Below, one piece after another: positions 16,628-23,578 of a stretch of DNA of 64,000 bases (its first letter is position 1; the number at the start of each line of letters is the position of its first letter). Under the pieces are notes generated by a model, which was not told where the DNA came from, made no database searches, and saw only the letters and a program-made list of their open reading frames with translations. The DNA is from Bifidobacterium ramosum (GTDB lineage: Bacteria > Actinomycetota > Actinomycetes > Actinomycetales > Bifidobacteriaceae), in the NCBI RefSeq assembly GCF_009299505.1, contig NZ_WBSM01000008.1:107256-171255 (forward strand), read 5' to 3'. A program made the position numbers and the translations under genes.

Positions 16628-19123
16628 TCACGCCTCGTGCTGACGGCGACGCATGAACATCACCAGACCGGCGGCGAACAGGACCGCTGCGAGCGCGACG
16701 AATCCGGCCACGGCGACGCCGGTGCTGGACAGCGGCTTCGTGTTCTGCGAAGCGTTGTTCGCCTGGGCGTTGGACTTGGGCTGGGTGGCGTTGGACTTGT
16801 TCTGGCTGTTGGTCTTGCCAATGTTCTGTTGGCTGCCGTTAGCGTTGTTCTGGGTGTTGCCGTTCTGGCTTCCACCGTTCTGGCCATTGTTGTTCTGACC
16901 GTTGTTGCCGGGGTTCGCGTTGTTGCCGGTCTGATGGCCATCGTTGCCGTTGGTCGCGGCGGCGGTGAACACGTCGGAACCGAACGGGGCGAGGCCGGCC
17001 TGCGCGGCGAAGCCGAGGTGGCCCTGGCCGTCAAGGCCGCCGCTGACCGTGCCGGCGGTCAGCTTGCGGTTGTCGTTGCCCTTCGAGACCTGGAAGATGT
17101 CCTCCATCGTGCGCAGCCACGAATAGTGGTTGTAGTACTTGGAGACCACGGTGCCGGGCTTGATGAGCGGGGAGATGAGCACGGAGCCGGTGTCGCCGCC
17201 GCCGGGGGTGGCGTCCTGCGCGTCGAACGTGGACAGCGGGGTCTCGCCGTCGTTGAGGTGGCCCGGGATGCCGGTCGCAGACAGCGTGACCTCGGTGACG
17301 TCGCCGGTCGTCTTCAGCGGGTTGCCCTGCATGTCGACGATCTTGAAGGAGGCGCTGGTGACCGGGTCCTTGCTGGTGGCGACCATGTTCGGGCCTTCGT
17401 TGACGACGGAGCCGACGTAGGCGCCGTCCGGGATGCCTTCGCCGGTGACCTTGCGGCCGATGTCGGTGACGCTCACCGAACCCTGGATCGTGTCGGTGCC
17501 GGCCTTGGCGGTCGCGTCGAGATCCTCGGCCTCGGAGAAGCCGGAGCCGGTGTTGCGGGCGCCGGGCACGCAATTGCTCTTGTCGGCGTTCACGAGATCC
17601 GCATCCTGCGGGTCATCGCAGGACGGCGGACGGGTGATGTAGCCGTTGTCGCCGGAGCCCGGGTACAGCTGGTTGCCGTTCTTGTCCGTGGCAAGCGGCG
17701 TGTTCGGACCCTCAGGCTCCCAGTTGACGTCCTGACCGTTGATGTTCTGACCGGCGAGGTCGGCGTTGATGTAGTTCTTGGCCATCGGACCGGCCTGCGG
17801 GAACGTGCCGGCGGAGTACTGCTTGTACCCCTCCTGGAAGTCCTTCATGGTCGGTGCGGCGTACTGGTACTTCTCGTTGGCCTTCGCGTCGTTGGCGACC
17901 TTCGTGTCGTCGGTCGCGTTGTTGAACGACATGCCGTAGAACGGCGGGTTCGCTTCATCGAACGTGATGTCGATCAGGCCGCCGTCCTTGAACGCCGCGG
18001 AGCGTTCGATCAGCGGGATGTAGTAGCGCAGCCACAGGTCGGCCGCGTACAGGCCGCCGGTGTGGTTCTTCGGCGCGGTGTCGAGAGGAAGGTTGTAGTT
18101 CGGGTTGAGGTTGTCGTCGAACAGGCCGGACAGGTTGTTGCCCTTGCAGACGGCGTCATGCGCGTCGGAGCAGTTGTTCGGCGTGATCCAGTTGAACGCC
18201 GGCACCTGATCGGCCGGCTTCTTGAGATCGGCGATCAGGCCGTAGGTCTGGTCGTCAAGGTTGGCGATGTGGTTCTTGTCGGTCATCGTGCCGCCGTTGG
18301 CCGGCTTGGTCAGCGAATCGGTGCCGGTGTTGTCGTCGCCGGTGATCGCGTGGAACCACGGGAACGGGAAGTGCTTGGCGACATACTGGTCGTTCTCCTG
18401 CGCTCCGGTGAACGAGGTGATGCCGGCCTGCTTGTCCTCGTCGCTCGGCTTCATCACCTTCGGGTTGGTGGTCGGGTTGTTCTCGCGCTTGCCCGGAGCG
18501 CCGCCGAGGCCGTCCTCACGGCCGGGCTGGTTGCCGAGATCCTGCGCGTAGCCCTTCCACGTCAGGCCGGCGGCATCGAGCTGGTTGAACAGCGTCGGCG
18601 CGTCCTTCGGCAGCGTGCAGCCGTTCTCGCCGTTCGCCGCGTTCGGGCCGGCCGGGGACTTCACCTGGCCGTAGTTGTCATTCTGGTCGAACGCCGTCTT
18701 GCCGGTGTGCTCGGTGATGATGTCGGAGTTCTTGCCGAAGTCGAAGTTCTTGACGCCGCAGTCCTCCTGCAGGTCCTTGGACGTGGCCTGGCCGGACACC
18801 AGCGTGATGTAGTTGTCCATGCTGTAATGGCCGGTGCCGTAGTAGTTGGTGAGCAGCGCGCCCTGGGAGGGCAGCGTCTTCCACAGGTAGCTGTTCTGGT
18901 TCAGGCCCGTGAATGTGGCGTCATACGACTTGTTCTCGAGGATGATGGTCCACACGTGCTTGATCTGGCCGGGCTTGAGTCCGGTCTGCGTGATGGTGGT
19001 TTCGGAAGGACTGGTCGACGGGTTGTCGTTCGCAAAGGCTGTCGGGGCAGTCATCGCAAAGCAGCTGGCGGCCACCAGAGCGGCGATACCCGCTCGTTTC
19101 ATGATGGAATATGCTGTTTGCAT
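16628..19123 (-). CDS. Secreted, wall-anchored phosphoesterase (phospholipase C/acid phosphatase family)
   Basis: An 831-residue exported protein with a signal peptide (AGIAALVAASCFAMTAPTAFA). The phosphoesterase family core starts HVWTIILENKSYDATFTG, continues with LLTNYYGTGHYSMDNYITLVSGQ, FNWITPNNCSDAHDAVC and DGGLIDITFDEANPPFYG, matching the alkaline-phosphatase-like superfamily that includes bacterial phospholipase C and acid phosphatases. The core contains a ~200-residue insertion (residues ~490-660). The end is an Asn/Gln/Gly-rich spacer, LSSTG, a membrane helix and RRRQHEA: a sortase-type anchor with Ser in place of Pro. The substrate is unknown. A LacI-like palindrome is just upstream. 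The start may be 19123 or 19102. Confidence 0.85.
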   Translation of the reverse strand: MQTAYSIMKRAGIAALVAASCFAMTAPTAFANDNPSTSPSETTITQTGLKPGQIKHVWTIILENKSYDATFTGLNQNSYLWKTLPSQGALLTNYYGTGHYSMDNYITLVSGQATSKDLQEDCGVKNFDFGKNSDIITEHTGKTAFDQNDNYGQVKSPAGPNAANGENGCTLPKDAPTLFNQLDAAGLTWKGYAQDLGNQPGREDGLGGAPGKRENNPTTNPKVMKPSDEDKQAGITSFTGAQENDQYVAKHFPFPWFHAITGDDNTGTDSLTKPANGGTMTDKNHIANLDDQTYGLIADLKKPADQVPAFNWITPNNCSDAHDAVCKGNNLSGLFDDNLNPNYNLPLDTAPKNHTGGLYAADLWLRYYIPLIERSAAFKDGGLIDITFDEANPPFYGMSFNNATDDTKVANDAKANEKYQYAAPTMKDFQEGYKQYSAGTFPQAGPMAKNYINADLAGQNINGQDVNWEPEGPNTPLATDKNGNQLYPGSGDNGYITRPPSCDDPQDADLVNADKSNCVPGARNTGSGFSEAEDLDATAKAGTDTIQGSVSVTDIGRKVTGEGIPDGAYVGSVVNEGPNMVATSKDPVTSASFKIVDMQGNPLKTTGDVTEVTLSATGIPGHLNDGETPLSTFDAQDATPGGGDTGSVLISPLIKPGTVVSKYYNHYSWLRTMEDIFQVSKGNDNRKLTAGTVSGGLDGQGHLGFAAQAGLAPFGSDVFTAAATNGNDGHQTGNNANPGNNGQNNNGQNGGSQNGNTQNNANGSQQNIGKTNSQNKSNATQPKSNAQANNASQNTKPLSSTGVAVAGFVALAAVLFAAGLVMFMRRRQHEA

Positions 19124-19141
19124 ACTTCCAAGGTAGGTTCA

Positions 19142-19153
19142 GTGAACGCTCAC
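19142..19153. promoter_or_regulatory. LacI-like half-perfect operator upstream of the phosphoesterase
   Basis: GTGAACGCTCAC differs by one base from the symmetric GTGAGCGCTCAC seen in front of eno. It is 19 bases upstream of the phosphoesterase start and overlaps the last codons of the silent hsdS fragment. Confidence 0.4.
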
Positions 19154-19944
19154 ACGTCGATGTTGAGGTAAACATTGGGAAACACTCGGAGAACACTGGG
19201 AGCCGCCTCCGTAGTGGAACAGCGTTCTCTCGATGATTCATCACGATATGCGTTGATCCTGATTACCAGCAAACGGCCATTTGCGTGAATGGTTTGTGCT
19301 GGCGGCGTAGGCAATTCAACCTTCGACACATCAATCTCGCCCGACATGAGTTTGGGTAGCAAAGCATCACGAAGTTGCGCAAGTTTTATAGTTTCGACTT
19401 TTGATGAGATGATTTTATCCACTATCGGCGTAAATAGTGCATTTAGTAACTGAAAATCTTTTGAAGATGGAATGGCGACAGAAGTATTTTCAAGTGCAGA
19501 ACGCTTAATATGCCCCATCGTTGTAGCCTTATCCGCCGCCATCGATATAAACCTTGGCAAATAATAATCTGTCCAAAGGTAATAAAACCATTTCGGATAT
19601 TTAGCCGAAGTGACTTTGAAAAGATGTTGATTTAAGCCAGCATCTCCACCAGCCCATAAGTCAATCAACAATGAGCCAGACCAAGAAAAGATTACATCGC
19701 CATCATGTGCAAGGACATCTTCGGCGATATCTGTTTTACAACGTTCGCTATCTATACTACATTTCCCTTCTCGCAACTCACGTATCTTCAATACCGGAAG
19801 GCCTTTGTCATGCCCTTCAGGACGGAATTTCTGCATGGCAAGACCATTACGATAATTTGCAATATCAGTCAGTGATCCTTTTCCCCAACCATTTTGCGCA
19901 TTGACTATTTCCTGCAGAAATAGACTTCTTGCTAATTCCAACAA
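19150..19944 (-). CDS. hsdS: Silent HsdS half-cassette (second TRD and C-terminal conserved region)
   Basis: This minus-strand frame encodes the second half of a type I specificity subunit. It begins in the central repeat (INGHLLELARSLF), has one target-recognition domain (KGSLTDIANYRNGLAM to TTMGHIKRSALENTSVAIP) and ends with the conserved helix QLRDALLPKLMSGEIDVSK and TPPAQTIHANGRL. There is no first TRD: an in-frame TAA lies just upstream of the repeat, and the only start is a TTG without a ribosome site. In the sequenced orientation it is therefore probably silent. The two ends carry the hsdS inversion repeats (19270-19289 and 19942-19954), so it can be joined to a complete 5' half by inversion. 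Base composition is more AT-rich than in flanking genes. Confidence 0.85.
   Translation of the reverse strand: MLELARSLFLQEIVNAQNGWGKGSLTDIANYRNGLAMQKFRPEGHDKGLPVLKIRELREGKCSIDSERCKTDIAEDVLAHDGDVIFSWSGSLLIDLWAGGDAGLNQHLFKVTSAKYPKWFYYLWTDYYLPRFISMAADKATTMGHIKRSALENTSVAIPSSKDFQLLNALFTPIVDKIISSKVETIKLAQLRDALLPKLMSGEIDVSKVELPTPPAQTIHANGRLLVIRINAYRDESSRERCSTTEAAPSVLRVFPNVYLNIDV
19270..19289 (+). repeat. hsdS inversion site a
   Basis: CAAACGGCCATTTGCGTGAA, plus orientation, at the 3' end of the silent half-cassette where it encodes HANGRL on the minus strand. It shares 19 bases with site c and with the reverse complement of site d. Confidence 0.85.
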
Positions 19945-19954
19945 ATGGCCGTTT
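19942..19954 (-). repeat. hsdS inversion site b (core only)
   Basis: CAAATGGCCGTTT on the plus strand, the reverse complement of the core AAACGGCCATTTG. It marks the central junction of the silent half-cassette. It matches the other sites only in the 13-base core; the CGTGA extension is missing, so recombination here may be less efficient. Confidence 0.75.
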
Positions 19955-20033
19955 ATCTGAGACGGTAAACTCGTTGAACTTCCGCATTATGGATACCAGT
20001 AATCCATCTCCACCCATCACGGAAGCGAACATA

Positions 20034-21005
20034 ATGATTGGCGATGCAACGATTGACTCAATATTGAAAGCCATGCAGGACACACTGAACTCCCGCCAGC
20101 TTAGGCAACTGAAGCATGTATTGACAACCAGTCTGGCCACAGACGTGCAGGACACTGGGAACGAATCAGCGACCCTTTTGGACTCCTTCCTTACCGCCAA
20201 AGAACTTGAAGGATGCAGCGAACGCACGTTGAAATACTACGAATCAACGCTTACGCACTACATCAAGAAGATCGATAGGCCACTGCCCCAAATAGATACC
20301 GAGCAACTTCGCTCATACCTTACCGAGTATCAAGAGACACACAATGTGAGTAAAGTCACGGTCGACAATATCCGGCGCATACTCGCGACGTTCTTCGCAT
20401 GGCTGGAAGATGAGGACTACATCGTCAAAAGTCCGGCAAGAAAAATTCGACGAGTAAAGGCGCCGATTCGCGTCAAGGAAACCATATCGGACGAGGATAT
20501 GGAGCGTCTTCGCGACGGCTGCGAGACATCACGCGACCTTGCGATAATCGATCTGCTGTCCTCCACCGGCATGCGCGTAGGTGAACTGGTAAAGCTCAAC
20601 CGAGACAGCATCGATCTCAACGAACGCGAATGCATCGTACAAGGCAAGGGCAACAAGGAGCGAAGAGCCTATTTCGATGCCCGAGCCAAACTGCATCTTG
20701 AGGAATACCTGCAAAGTCGCAGTGACGACAACCCTGCATTATTCGTCAGTCTCAGCGGAGATCACGATCGCATTGCCATCTGTTCTGTGGAAAGCCGGCT
20801 TCGTGCCCTTGGCAGGAAGCTTCGACTCCCCCGTATCCACCCGCATAAGTTCCGTCGCACTATGGCCACTAATGCCATTAACCGCGGTATGCCAGTCGAG
20901 CAGGTGCAAAAACTGCTCGGACACGTCAAGATAGATACCACCATGCAATACGCTCTCGTCAGCCAGAGCAACGTGAAGGCATCACACCGACGATATCTGG
21001 GATAA
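20034..21005 (+). CDS. Tyrosine recombinase (hsdS invertase)
   Basis: A 323-residue site-specific recombinase. The N-terminal SAM-like core-binding domain (LLDSFLTAKELEGCSERTLKYYESTLTHYIKK ... TVDNIRRILATFFAWLEDE) precedes the catalytic domain with the family residues: Arg in SSTGMRVGELVKL, Lys in VQGKGNKERRAY, HKFRRTMATN, LGHVKIDTTMQY with the nucleophilic Tyr. The start at 20034 is supported by GGAAG seven bases upstream and by the typical opening IDSILKAMQDTL; the longer frame to 19929 runs through repeat b. Recombinases of this kind inside hsdS loci invert TRD segments; here it sits between the silent half-cassette and the small-gene cassette, inside the region it would invert. Confidence 0.92.
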   Translation: MIGDATIDSILKAMQDTLNSRQLRQLKHVLTTSLATDVQDTGNESATLLDSFLTAKELEGCSERTLKYYESTLTHYIKKIDRPLPQIDTEQLRSYLTEYQETHNVSKVTVDNIRRILATFFAWLEDEDYIVKSPARKIRRVKAPIRVKETISDEDMERLRDGCETSRDLAIIDLLSSTGMRVGELVKLNRDSIDLNERECIVQGKGNKERRAYFDARAKLHLEEYLQSRSDDNPALFVSLSGDHDRIAICSVESRLRALGRKLRLPRIHPHKFRRTMATNAINRGMPVEQVQKLLGHVKIDTTMQYALVSQSNVKASHRRYLG

Positions 21006-21020
21006 TCATCCACTTCCTCT

Positions 21021-21067
21021 TATAATCGGAATCAGCACTGGCCAACACTCATTATTAGCGGAAGGAG
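21021..21067 (+). promoter_or_regulatory. Putative promoter and ribosome site of the small-gene/hsdS operon
   Basis: TATAAT (21021-21026) lies 15 bases after the recombinase stop; no good -35 is seen at the right distance. GGAAGGAG (21060-21067) precedes the TTG start of the first small gene. This would drive the three small genes and the plus-strand hsdS. Confidence 0.4.
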
Positions 21068-21072
21068 ATAGT

Positions 21073-21375
21073 TTGAACGCAACAGAAAGCGCCACTCAGC
21101 AGACAAACCATACCGCATATCTGAGTGCAGAGAACGGTTTCACCGTGTTTGAGTACGGCAAGACACGCATACGATTCCGCGCACCTTACTCGTTGGAACG
21201 GTATACCAATGTCAAGCAATGGGACAACGGGTACCTCGTGGTGGATGCGAAATACCGGCACAATACCGCGCCAGAAGAAGAATACATCGACCTGGAACCG
21301 GTGCTCACAGATCTCTACATCGACGCCAACCATTTCCTACAGCCGATTCAGAAAGTCGAGATAGCCCATGCCTGA
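21073..21375 (+). CDS. Small protein 1 of hsdS-associated cassette, unknown function
   Basis: A 100-residue protein that starts with TTG after a strong GGAAGGAG. It is acidic and aromatic-rich: VFEYGKTRIRFRAPYSLERYTNVKQWDNGYLVVDAKYRH, then EEEYIDLEPVLTDLYIDANHFLQPIQKVEI. There is no membrane segment or known catalytic motif. The mix of short beta strands and the closing I-x-x-V-E-I suggests a compact DUF2442-like fold, which is only an impression. The stop overlaps the start of small protein 2 by eight bases, so the genes are translationally coupled. Confidence 0.72.
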   Translation: MNATESATQQTNHTAYLSAENGFTVFEYGKTRIRFRAPYSLERYTNVKQWDNGYLVVDAKYRHNTAPEEEYIDLEPVLTDLYIDANHFLQPIQKVEIAHA

Positions 21376-21601
21376 CATTGCTTCGATTGCCGGTAGCGCA
21401 GGAATGATCGTGAACGGCTATGCATTCACCAACACGGATGACGGACATGTCAAAGTGTTGAACCTCAATGCGCCCGAATCAGCCCTGGTGCTCGATCATG
21501 ACGGCAACGTGCTGGAAACCAGCATGGACGACATGGAAGTCGGTATCGTGCAAGAATACTATCGAAACAACAAGGAGTTTCTGGAGACTGACCATGCCTA
21601 A
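21368..21601 (+). CDS. Small protein 2 of hsdS-associated cassette, unknown function
   Basis: A 77-residue acidic protein: MIVNGYAFTNTDDGHVKVLNLNAPESALVLDHDGNVLETSMDDMEVGIVQEYYRNNKEFLE. It overlaps both neighbours by eight bases (ATGCCTGA and ATGCCTAA junctions). An internal ATG at 21404 would remove a loosely conserved-looking N-terminus. I do not recognise the family. Its acidity and the coupling to a DUF4160-like gene would suit an antitoxin-like or adaptor role, but nothing in the sequence proves it. Confidence 0.7.
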   Translation: MPDIASIAGSAGMIVNGYAFTNTDDGHVKVLNLNAPESALVLDHDGNVLETSMDDMEVGIVQEYYRNNKEFLETDHA

Positions 21602-21875
21602 GTACTTCCAGTTCATGGTCGCCGGGTATTACCTGTATTTCACGTCGTTCTGTGTCATCGAATGTATGCATGTGCATGCCAGCGACACCAAGCTCACCGA
21701 ATCGGGTTCCGCGAAATTCTTTGTCAAAGCCAACGGCGACACCACGCTCGAGAGGCAAGGCAGACTCACCGCAAAGGAAGCCGCCACTATCCAGAAATTC
21801 ATCAAGAAGAACTATCGGGAGATGTACCTCAGGTGGAAGGAATACAGCACCGAGGACTTCTACGGACAGGCTTGA
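21594..21875 (+). CDS. DUF4160-like small protein (protein 3 of the cassette)
   Basis: A 93-residue protein that starts within the end of small protein 2. MPKYFQFMVAGYYLYFTS opens a short strand pair, followed by CMHVHASDTK, SGSAKFFVKANGDTTLERQGRLTAKEAATIQKFIKKNYREMYLRWKEYS. The order strand-strand, HVHA, AKFFV, then two helices ending in a W-x-E-Y motif is that of DUF4160, a family often paired with DUF2442 in toxin-antitoxin-like pairs. The plus-strand hsdS begins ~35 bases further on, so all four are probably one transcript. Confidence 0.72.
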   Translation: MPKYFQFMVAGYYLYFTSFCVIECMHVHASDTKLTESGSAKFFVKANGDTTLERQGRLTAKEAATIQKFIKKNYREMYLRWKEYSTEDFYGQA

Positions 21876-21909
21876 TTACAACACACAAATAACGATAGGT
21901 ATGCAATCA

Positions 21910-23055
21910 ATGACATGGCGAAGCATGGCGCTTGGCGAGGCAATCACACTCAAGCGTGGATACGATCTGCCTTCAAAGAAACGAGTCAAAGGTAAGGTCC
22001 CTGTTTATTCGTCTTCAGGACGTTCTGGGGTTCACAATGAGGCCGCAGTACACGGGCCAGGAGTAATCACCGGACGATACGGCACCATCGGTGAGGTTTT
22101 CTATGCGACAGATAACTATTGGCCGCTAAACACCACTCTGTATGTCTCCGATTTCAAGGGGAATTACCCACACTTTATTTACTACCTACTGAAAACTATC
22201 AATTGGAACAATTACACAACAGCGAGCGCAGTTCCGGGCATCAACCGAAACCACGTTCACCATTGTGTAGTCACCATTCCCGATCTCACGACGCAGCATA
22301 AGATCGCCTATGTTCTAGGAACATACGATCAACAGATTGACTGTCTTACTCGGACAAACGGCCATTTGCGTGAGTTACTTAAGATTGAATTCGCCAATAG
22401 ATTTGAGAATGAAGATACGCCTGTTATCAAGTTAGGAGACGTCGCTTCCATCTGGAAAAAGTCAGTGAAACCTGCTAATGATCCGGATAAGTATTGGGAA
22501 CATTACAGTATCCCAGCATTTGATGCCGAACAATACCCTTCTTTCGACTTGGGGAACACAATCAAAAGCAACAAATATGAAGTCGTACCAAATTCTGTTT
22601 TGGTGTCGAAGCTTAATCCAACAACACAACGCCTATGGCTGCCGCAGTTGATAAACGCCGATAGCGCGATATGTTCCACGGAATTTATCGAATATGTTCC
22701 TAGCAATAAAAAGGACTATAGCTTCTATTGCTCAGCTCTGATGCAGGATAGATTTTTTGGTTATCTTGAAGGACACGTGACTGGTTCCACAGGTTCACGT
22801 CAGCGAGTCCATCCTGGCGACACTCTTGCATATGCTGTGCCAAACCCGTGCGCATCAGAGATTCGAGATTACTGCATGTTCGCAGATCCTGTAATCAAGC
22901 AAATCAGAAACACGAGCATCGAATTAAAAAGATTGGAAACACTTCGTAGTGCCCTGTTGCCCAAACTTATGTCAGGCGAGATTGACGTATCGAAGATCAA
23001 ACTGTATACGCCGCCATATCAAACCGTTCACGCAAATGGCCGTTTGTCCGATTGA
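21910..23055 (+). CDS. hsdS: HsdS, type I restriction-modification specificity subunit (full length)
   Basis: HsdS recognises the bipartite DNA target of a type I enzyme and docks HsdM and HsdR. This 381-residue copy is complete: first TRD (ALGEAITLKRGYDLPSKK to NRNHVHHCVVTIP), central conserved helix (TTQHKIAYVLGTYDQQIDCLTRTNGHLREL), second TRD (VIKLGDVASIWKKS to HPGDTLAYAVPNP) and C-terminal conserved helix (LKRLETLRSALLPKLMSGEIDVSK) ending TVHANGRLSD. Inversion sites c and d lie at the central helix and at the end. It is on the strand opposite to hsdM and is preceded by the small-gene cassette. The start is 21901 or 21910; the latter leaves nine bases to a weak AGG. Confidence 0.93.
   Translation: MTWRSMALGEAITLKRGYDLPSKKRVKGKVPVYSSSGRSGVHNEAAVHGPGVITGRYGTIGEVFYATDNYWPLNTTLYVSDFKGNYPHFIYYLLKTINWNNYTTASAVPGINRNHVHHCVVTIPDLTTQHKIAYVLGTYDQQIDCLTRTNGHLRELLKIEFANRFENEDTPVIKLGDVASIWKKSVKPANDPDKYWEHYSIPAFDAEQYPSFDLGNTIKSNKYEVVPNSVLVSKLNPTTQRLWLPQLINADSAICSTEFIEYVPSNKKDYSFYCSALMQDRFFGYLEGHVTGSTGSRQRVHPGDTLAYAVPNPCASEIRDYCMFADPVIKQIRNTSIELKRLETLRSALLPKLMSGEIDVSKIKLYTPPYQTVHANGRLSD
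22351..22373 (+). repeat. hsdS inversion site c
   Basis: Core CAAACGGCCATTTGCGTGA at 22355-22373, preceded by CGGA. It encodes TNGHLRE in the central helix of the plus-strand hsdS. Together with site d it forms a perfect inverted repeat of 24 bases (22350-22373 and 23028-23051). Confidence 0.92.
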
Positions 23056-23578
23056 AGTTATTAATTGCGTTATCGAAAGCCGAAATAACCGCTCCTATTT
23101 TTCGCTGTCTTTCCATCGAAGGACAAACAACAGGCAAACGACGAAAATCTTTAAGAACAATTCGCGGAATTGCAGAACCTGAACCATAGTTTAACTTCAC
23201 ATCGGCTATTACAGCCGGCTGACGTAAATAGTTGAATAGGTAGCTCGTGTCCACAAGCGTTGTATTAGGTCTTACTATTGCGATTGAAGACAGCAACGCA
23301 GGTTTTTGACTTTGCCTATAGATAAACATATCTTCAAAGAACCGGACACCATCTTTGCCGATAAGTATGTCTCCAGGCTCCGGACAACATCCATTCTTTT
23401 GCAAAGCATTGTAATCGTTCTCGGAAATCTCTTTACATCCATCAAAGATAAAACCATCTTGATTCATATCACGAACAGATGCCATGTAGAAGCCTGAACC
23501 CGGAAGCGCTTTCGGACTATAGTGAGAACCATCCGTAATGAGGTCACATATTTCTTCTAAGGCACATTCAAAGCTCAT
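22997..23578 (-). CDS. hsdS: HsdS half gene linked to hsdM (first TRD plus central helix)
   Basis: A 193-residue frame that overlaps the end of hsdM by 11 bases, the normal place of hsdS. It has one TRD (CALEEICDLITDGSHYSPKALPGSGFYMASVRD to VLKDFRRLPVVCPS) and the central helix (ERQRKIGAVISAFDNAINNFNRTNGHLRE), then runs out of frame after site d and stops (RFDMAAYTV) because it is joined to the reversed 3' end of the other hsdS. In this orientation it lacks the second TRD and C-terminal helix. Half-length HsdS can sometimes dimerise, so it may be inactive or give a palindromic target. Inversion between c and d would restore a full-length gene. The final ~58 bases overlap the plus-strand hsdS. 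Confidence 0.85.
   Translation of the reverse strand: MSFECALEEICDLITDGSHYSPKALPGSGFYMASVRDMNQDGFIFDGCKEISENDYNALQKNGCCPEPGDILIGKDGVRFFEDMFIYRQSQKPALLSSIAIVRPNTTLVDTSYLFNYLRQPAVIADVKLNYGSGSAIPRIVLKDFRRLPVVCPSMERQRKIGAVISAFDNAINNFNRTNGHLRERFDMAAYTV
23028..23050 (-). repeat. hsdS inversion site d
   Basis: Exact reverse complement of site c. On the plus strand it encodes the C-terminal HANGRL of hsdS; on the minus strand it encodes TNGHLRE of the hsdM-linked hsdS. It is the junction where the two opposing hsdS genes meet. Confidence 0.92.

Larger units (their letters stand above)
19270..23050. mobile_element. Invertible hsdS region (type I R-M shufflon)
   Basis: The 3.8 kb between sites a and d holds, in order, a silent second-half hsdS, a tyrosine recombinase, three small genes, and a complete hsdS on the plus strand. 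The four repeats alternate in orientation (a +, b -, c +, d -). Inversion a/b flips the silent TRD; b/c would fuse the first TRD of the plus-strand hsdS to the silent second TRD; c/d would fuse the hsdM-linked first TRD to the second TRD of the plus-strand hsdS. Two first TRDs times two second TRDs predict four HsdS proteins. The layout is directly visible; the switching itself is inferred from known hsdS inversion loci. Confidence 0.8.

Noticed and set aside
19150..19944. Ordinary decayed hsdS pseudogene
   Set aside because: It is intact from the central repeat to the C-terminal conserved helix and bounded by inversion sites, which fits a silent exchange cassette better than decay.
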